DNA from: Echinococcus granulosus
Taxonomy: Eukaryota > Platyhelminthes > Cestoda > Cyclophyllidea > Taeniidae
Direction of reading: 5' to 3'
Length of the DNA stretch: 64,000 bases
Assembly: GCF_000524195.1 (NCBI RefSeq)
Contig: NW_020170392.1
Span: 1,320,152-1,384,151, forward strand
Made by a program: the position numbers and the translations under genes. The notes beneath the pieces were generated by a model. That model was given only the letters and a program-made list of their open reading frames with translations. It searched no databases and had not been told where the DNA came from. Below, piece by piece: positions 59,260 to 64,000 of the stretch (position 1 is its first letter; each line of letters starts with the position of its first letter).

Positions 59260-61529
59260 ATGACAGATATAAGAGTGATCCCCCTCGGTAAGACAAAGTG
59301 TCATTATGTGACGTGTAAAGGTGCCGGTCAGGATGTAGGCCGAAGCTGTATCTTGGTTTCTCTCGGTGGTAAAAATATAATGCTTGATTGTGGAATGCAT
59401 ATGGGTTATAACGATGAAGTTTGTGCCACTTAATGTTTAGTTTCATTCTTAAGCGTCGCTTCCCTGATTTTTCTTTTATTGTGCAAAAACATGACCTGAC
59501 TGAGTACATTAACTGTGTCATTATAAGGTAACTTAGTGTTAGTATAATGCAACTTCCAGTCACTTTCATCTTGACCATTGTGGTGCTTTGCCTTATATGA
59601 CGGAAATGGTTGGTTACAATGGCCCGATTTATATGACACATCCTACTAAAGCCATCTGTCCGATTTTACTGGTAAGCTTTTCTCTTCTCAGGACTTGCCC
59701 GCCCTAGGATGATTACCGTCGTATCAGTGTTGAAAGACGAGGTGAACAAAATTTTTTTACTGCTGAAATGATCCATCGCTGCATGAGGAAGGTGAAGTGC
59801 GTTTACCTCCATCAAGCTGTAAGAGTCGACGACGAGATTGAGATTCAGGCCTTCTACGCAGGTCACGTGCTGGGTGCTGCAATTTTTCATATCAAGGTGG
59901 GCGATAGGTCTTTATTGTACACAGTAAGTTAGAAATCAACTAATTTAGCTACCAGGGTGACTATAACATGACTCCGGATCGGCATTTGGGTGCCGCATGG
60001 GTTCCAAGATGTCGACCCGATTTATTGATAACGGAGACCACCTATGCCACTACCATCCGCGATTCTAAGCGTGCCAGGGAGCGCGAATTTCTCGAAAAGG
60101 TTCACTCACGACTTGATGCTGGTGGAAAAGTTCTCATTCCGGTTTTCGCTCTAGGCAGAGCGCAGGAACTCTGCATCCTTCTCGAAACCTACTGGGAACG
60201 AATGAACCTCTCATTCCCCATCTTCTTTTCTGCCGGAATGGCTGAAAAGGCGACGGAGTTTTACAAGTTATTCATCTCATGGACAAGTCAGAAAATTAAG
60301 GAGACCTTTGTGGAGCGCAACATGTTTGACTTTAAGCACGTCAAGGTAGGATACCTTGTGCGATCATTGCTTGTGACACAATATTCAGCATCTAACTCCA
60401 GAAGCTGTGGATCAACCAGGTCCAATGGTGGTTTTTGCAACTCCGGGTATGCTTCACGCCGGTCAATCCTTGCACATATTCCGAAAGTGGGCTCCAGATC
60501 CTAAGAATATGGTCATTATTCCCGGTTACTGCGTCTCGGGCACTGTTGGCTACAAGGTGGATCGGTCTCTTGATCTGATGCGATTTTTTTAGATCCTAAA
60601 TGGAGTGAAACGACTAGAATTTGATAAGCAGATACTAGAAGTGTGTATGCGTGTGGAGTATCTCTCTTTTTCTGCTCATGCCGACGCTCGTGGAATAATG
60701 CAGCTCATCTCGCAGTGTCGTCCCGGTCACGTCCTCCTGGTGCATGGGGAAGCCTCCAAGATGGAATTCCTCAAAAGTCGCATTGAATGTGAGGCGGGGC
60801 TAGAGTGTTCCATGCCAGCCAACGGGGAAATAGCTCTTATACCAACACGGCCACGCTTCGAAGTGGTCGCGTCGGTGGATTTGCTCAAGAAAACCATCAG
60901 TGAGCTGCCATTGGGTTGGTGTTGATGTGCTACATTTTAGGTGAAAATTCCATTTTACGCAAGGCAAAAGATAAGCAGTCTCTTTTCAAGGCTGGTGTTG
61001 TCGTGAGGGCTGATGAGGTTTGTATGATGGTCTTTCAACAATTACGAATTTTTGTTATTTTTAGTCACGAGGGATCCTAATGAGTCGGGAGGCAGCATTG
61101 GCTAGTGTCGGTCTGAAGGAACATGCGGTGCTGTTCACGTCTGTGCACGCGTTTGCTTCAACAGAACCGATTGAGACACTTTTAAAGCGCGCTATGACAC
61201 TGTGTCTTGTGTAGGTCATACCTTTTTGGCTTTTGATTAATCTACGTTCGGCTGTTAGACTTGTGCCGAAGGAGAAAATAGATACCGAGGATTCGGGGCT
61301 GGCTCTCTTCAAGCGAATTTTCATTGATTTTGAATCACCTCCCACAAAGAAAGGCGAACAGAATGACATTCTCCTACGGGTCACGTTTACACTTCAGGTG
61401 ACGGAAAATTCGAATAACAAATACTCACTGAAGAATGCTGAGAGGTATTTATCAAGTTTTGTTTTTCAGGATGAAGACATGGGCACGAAGATATTTTCGA
61501 AATTGAGAGACGCCTTTACACGAACGTAG
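59260..61529 (+). CDS. INTS11: Integrator complex subunit 11 (MBL/beta-CASP RNA endonuclease), 12 exons
   Basis: Exons are 59260-59287, 59321-59418, 59454-59527, 59560-59671, 59708-59923, 59956-60345, 60389-60556, 60593-60899, 60941-61017, 61065-61210, 61259-61397 and 61470-61529. They total 1815 nt, 604 aa (human 600), in phase throughout. INTS11 is the nuclear metallo-endonuclease of Integrator, which cuts snRNA 3' ends and promoter-proximal transcripts and pairs with INTS9. The zinc motif SHFHLDHCG puts H68, H70, D72 and H73 exactly at the human positions, and TET gives E203. Beta-CASP landmarks follow: [38 protein letters not shown] and [14 protein letters not shown]. The C-terminal INTS9-binding part is present to VTFTLQ|DEDMG. 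Introns are 32-72 bp and lengthen towards the 3' end. Confidence 0.96.
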
Positions 61530-61760
61530 CTGTGTGGACAGGTTGTACCGCTTGTACGCAAAGGATTATTTTTTTACAAATTCTTGATTTTAAAATTGCG
61601 TTTGGAAAAATGCTTATCAAGTGGTCCTGTTTTGGCAAATCAGGGCATGCTGCAAGTCCAGCGACCCATCACAATTTGTTTACTCTAAGAGAAACTACTT
61701 GGAAATTAGATCGGTTGCTGGTGTCCATAATTTGATTCTTCTAGTCCTCAAACCCACTGT

Positions 61761-62486
61761 CTAAATCGACTGCTCAAAATTGAATGTGAAGTTGTCAGCA
61801 TCCCCGCTTTTATTTTGTGCATTCTTGGCAGGCTGATTTCCGTCTAAGCTGCGTTGCTGACCTCGGAGCCTTCCAGTCTCCTGCGATTTGGCCCACAAAG
61901 TGGCGACATGAATTCCACCCGCGGTACTGTACATCGATAGTAAAACGGGTTCAATGCGCAAAGATCGTGCACCCAAGGCACCGTGTTGATAGTAGGTGCA
62001 AACGGATTCATCGCGAATGAATAAATCCCCAACTTTGCTGGCTGGACACTACTCCAGAACGTTCCGACAGTTTCCTGTGGTTAAACATAATTAGAAGACT
62101 ACTTATTCCACCTAGCAAGCTGGCCTAGCGTCAACTTCAAGGGAGAGCTGTAAATGGTCTGTACCACGGCCGAACCTGCGTCAGCGACCAAACACCCAGA
62201 ACACTGTGTAAGCCATCGCTACTGCCTCCAAATAACCCAAAAAGGTTAATGTGTTTGCTGAAGAATTTTAGAAGAAGCCAATCACCCTAACCCAGATGTT
62301 TCAATATTCTAGTAATGGCGACTAATAACTTCATAGTTTTTCTAATCTTTTTTAAATAAAATGGAAGCCCAGGTAAGAACTCGGGATGCCGCATGTATGG
62401 CATTGGTAAGACACGCTTTAATAACCAGATGGCCCCACTGTGATCAGGTTGATTTCAGAAAATAGGCGAAGTAAAACCAAAGACAT
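61761..62486 (-). CDS. LAMTOR3: LAMTOR3-like Ragulator subunit (roadblock fold), 3 exons
   Basis: Exons in transcript order are 62439-62486, 62112-62203 and 61761-62037. Phases are 0 then 2, 417 nt, 138 aa (human LAMTOR3 124 aa). Introns are 235 and 74 bp. The protein starts MSLVLLRLFSEINLIT; then SGCLVADAGSAVVQ fits the family's LHAIVVSDRDGVPV, and SKVGDL..RDESVCTYYQHG and EPVLLSMYSTAGGIHVATL fit the SKLGLSKNKSIICYY and LVVSFIASSSANTGLIVSL parts. A longer polar tail ends NFTFNFEQSI. LAMTOR3 (MP1) pairs with LAMTOR2 in the lysosomal Ragulator that anchors Rag GTPases for mTORC1 and scaffolds MEK-ERK. The first exon and its donor ACA|GTGGGG are less certain than exons 2-3. The gene is convergent with INTS11, 231 bp apart. 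Confidence 0.72.
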
Positions 62487-62801
62487 TAGAATGAGTGGGG
62501 CTGATAAAAGAAGCGCTTTTAGTAACACACACTGCTGCCTCTCAGGCTCTTCAAATATTACGTACTCGGTATGCGTTGAAAGAAATATGTAATGTTTGTG
62601 TGGGTGAATGGGAAATGGAGACAGGCAGTAAAAATAACAACACGATTCGGCTCGGTTCATTACCTCGGTGTGGTGAGTTACATGGCAAGAAATCAATAGC
62701 ACCATCATTCATAAAAAAGCGGGGCAAATGTACAAAGAAACGTAGAGACGGACAAAAGAGCAATGGAGAGTAGATTATCAAAAGTAGTAAGTAGCGCCCT
62801 G

Positions 62802-63076
62802 CTAGAGATGTGGCAGAAAGGTGGTGGTAGTGGAAGTTGAGGAGGAAGAGGCAGGCTGAGAAAGGTTGGGAAGGGGTGGGGAGAAATGCGGTACCGAAGA
62901 GGGAGAGGTGGAGGACCTGGAAGTTGTGGTGGCGGTGGAGAAGGATAGCGAAGACGGTGGTGGGGATGATTGGAAAGCCAAACGAGAGGCTGCTTCGCGT
63001 GCCTGTTGGGGGAGAAGGTTGGGCTGTTGCAGCACGTTGGTTGTTGTGCTCAAGCTGCAGAGCGCTTGCATAACAA
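62802..63076 (-). CDS. Ser/Thr/Pro-rich 3'-terminal exon of an unidentified gene
   Basis: A very good acceptor on the minus strand (CCCTTTCCTGACTTTCAG) opens a 275-nt exon reading VMQALCSLSTTTNVLQQPN, then PQQAREAASRLAFQSSPPPS, then a long Ser/Thr/Pro tract to FLPHL and TAG. It begins with two bases that complete a codon, so an upstream exon must end in phase 1. A candidate is the minus-strand segment at about 63455-63500 ending TCT|G|GTAGAC, but that is unsure and the main part may lie beyond 64000. The plus strand is a polypurine tract. The low-complexity tail is typical of disordered regulatory proteins; no function can be assigned. Confidence 0.4.
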
Positions 63077-64000
63077 CTGAAAGTCAGGAAAGGGTCACCT
63101 GGAACACTTCTACTAGGGATTCCTGTACAATGCTTTCTCCACAGTAATAAGGAAGCAACATCAAATGCACCGTCGCTATCGTTTCGGGTACCAAAGTCCT
63201 GCCCTATGAAGTGACTTTATGTCTAAGACCGAAAGCTTCCCACATTTTGCCCCAGCTCCCAAAATGCAACATTGATACAAGTGACAAAACAAGGAAATAC
63301 ATTTTTGACAGTTGACCAATCAAGTTAGCGTCCATTAACAGACAAAACAATGCTGGTATGATGGAGTAAAATTTGGTTGAAATAGGGTATATATTGACGA
63401 CCTTATAGGCTTGGAATGGAGTTGCGCAACACGGATTCCTTTCGAACGGTCTACCAGAAACACAAAATGCAATCTGAGTGTTTTGCATTGACACAATGAA
63501 GTCTAGTGATGGGAGCATTAAGAGGCACCAAAAATAGTCAAAACAGCCATTACTGGAGCAATTATCAATGGAAGAGGATTAATCATAAAAAAGAAGGCTG
63601 AGTTAAAAGGAGGAGAACCATACTAAACTAGCTTCTGGTTGGCAAACAAGAATAGTATTTCAACCACATGATATAGATACCACTTGTTTTGCCCTGTAAA
63701 TCCTTCGTTACATCATCAGGTTTTAATCATAATCATAAGTGGTGGAGAAAAAAGACCGAACAGTCTTGATAACCCAAGCTTAGTGGGAAAACGCCTACTT
63801 GAGGCTCGGGATGACCATTTGGTGAATGTGACAAACCAATCAGCTCACACTGCACCATTTACGGGACCCTAAATCATCGAATTACCAGATAAGACGAAAG
63901 TTGACAACGAAGACTACCAAAAGATATGCGAATGGAACGTCCTTCTAGACAGTTACAACCGATCAATCACTACTGCGGCTGATCATTCAACGCAAGGAAT
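63077..64000. other. Window end, no firm coding exon
   Basis: Probably intron of the minus-strand gene whose last exon is at 62802-63076. The 104-aa minus frame at 63204-63518 is Met- and Phe-rich without a recognisable domain. Confidence 0.4.

Noticed and set aside
60900..60940. INTS11 ending at the TGA at 60922-60924 (…PLGWC) instead of splicing
   Set aside because: A strong GTGAGC donor at 60900 and a TTTTAG acceptor at 60935-60940 keep phase and lead to three further exons matching the INTS11 C-terminal region, giving the expected full length.
61844..62032. Unspliced minus-strand frame reading IYSFAMNPFAPTINTVPW
   Set aside because: It looks coding at first, but the alternative phase joined through the 74-bp intron gives the LAMTOR3-like sequence, so this frame is a shadow.

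Overview
The window is animal nuclear DNA, most likely from a tapeworm (cyclophyllidean cestode). Four things point there. A miRNA at position 641 carries the miR-125 seed, and from memory its full mature sequence matches the Echinococcus form. Spliced genes carry very short GT-AG introns, about 32-48 and 72-77 bp, as known from flatworms. The standard genetic code is used. Compact multi-exon housekeeping genes alternate with long AT-rich stretches without genes. There are no bacterial operons, CRISPR arrays or phage genes. The species assignment is an inference.

Layout. 1-25 kb: the mir-125 hairpin with a CCAAT-rich promoter just upstream, then about 24 kb with no gene I can support. That stretch holds copies of a dispersed repeat of about 190 bp in both orientations and two CpG-richer patches (16.8-17.6 and 18.9-19.35 kb). 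25.6-37.1 kb (+): a four-exon gene for a small membrane protein with one SUEL-type (galactose/rhamnose-binding) lectin domain, split by introns of 2.4, 7.2 and 0.9 kb. 39.8-41.8 kb: two exact 320-bp inverted repeats around a 1.3-kb spacer. 41.9-45.5 kb (-): a three-exon coactosin-like actin-binding protein. 46.4-48.5 kb (-): a five-exon gene for an unrecognised 133-aa protein, then further coding-like exons I could not join. 48.66-52.99 kb (+): an intronless 1442-aa receptor tyrosine kinase of the split-kinase PDGFR/VEGFR type, divergent from the minus-strand cluster across about 200 bp. 53.8-54.5 kb (+): a weak two-exon small-protein candidate. 59.26-61.53 kb (+): Integrator subunit 11 (INTS11, the snRNA 3'-end endonuclease), 12 exons, 604 aa, with all active-site residues. 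61.76-62.49 kb (-): a LAMTOR3-like Ragulator subunit, tail-to-tail with INTS11. 62.8-63.1 kb (-): the Ser/Pro-rich last exon of an unidentified gene.

The genes do not form one pathway. They are unrelated functions: RNA processing, mTORC1 scaffolding, actin regulation, receptor signalling, a surface lectin and a developmental miRNA. Gene models were built by hand from splice sites, reading phase and remembered family sequences. In the named protein genes every exon junction keeps phase and the predicted lengths fit the families. The tyrosine kinase was read as one open frame.
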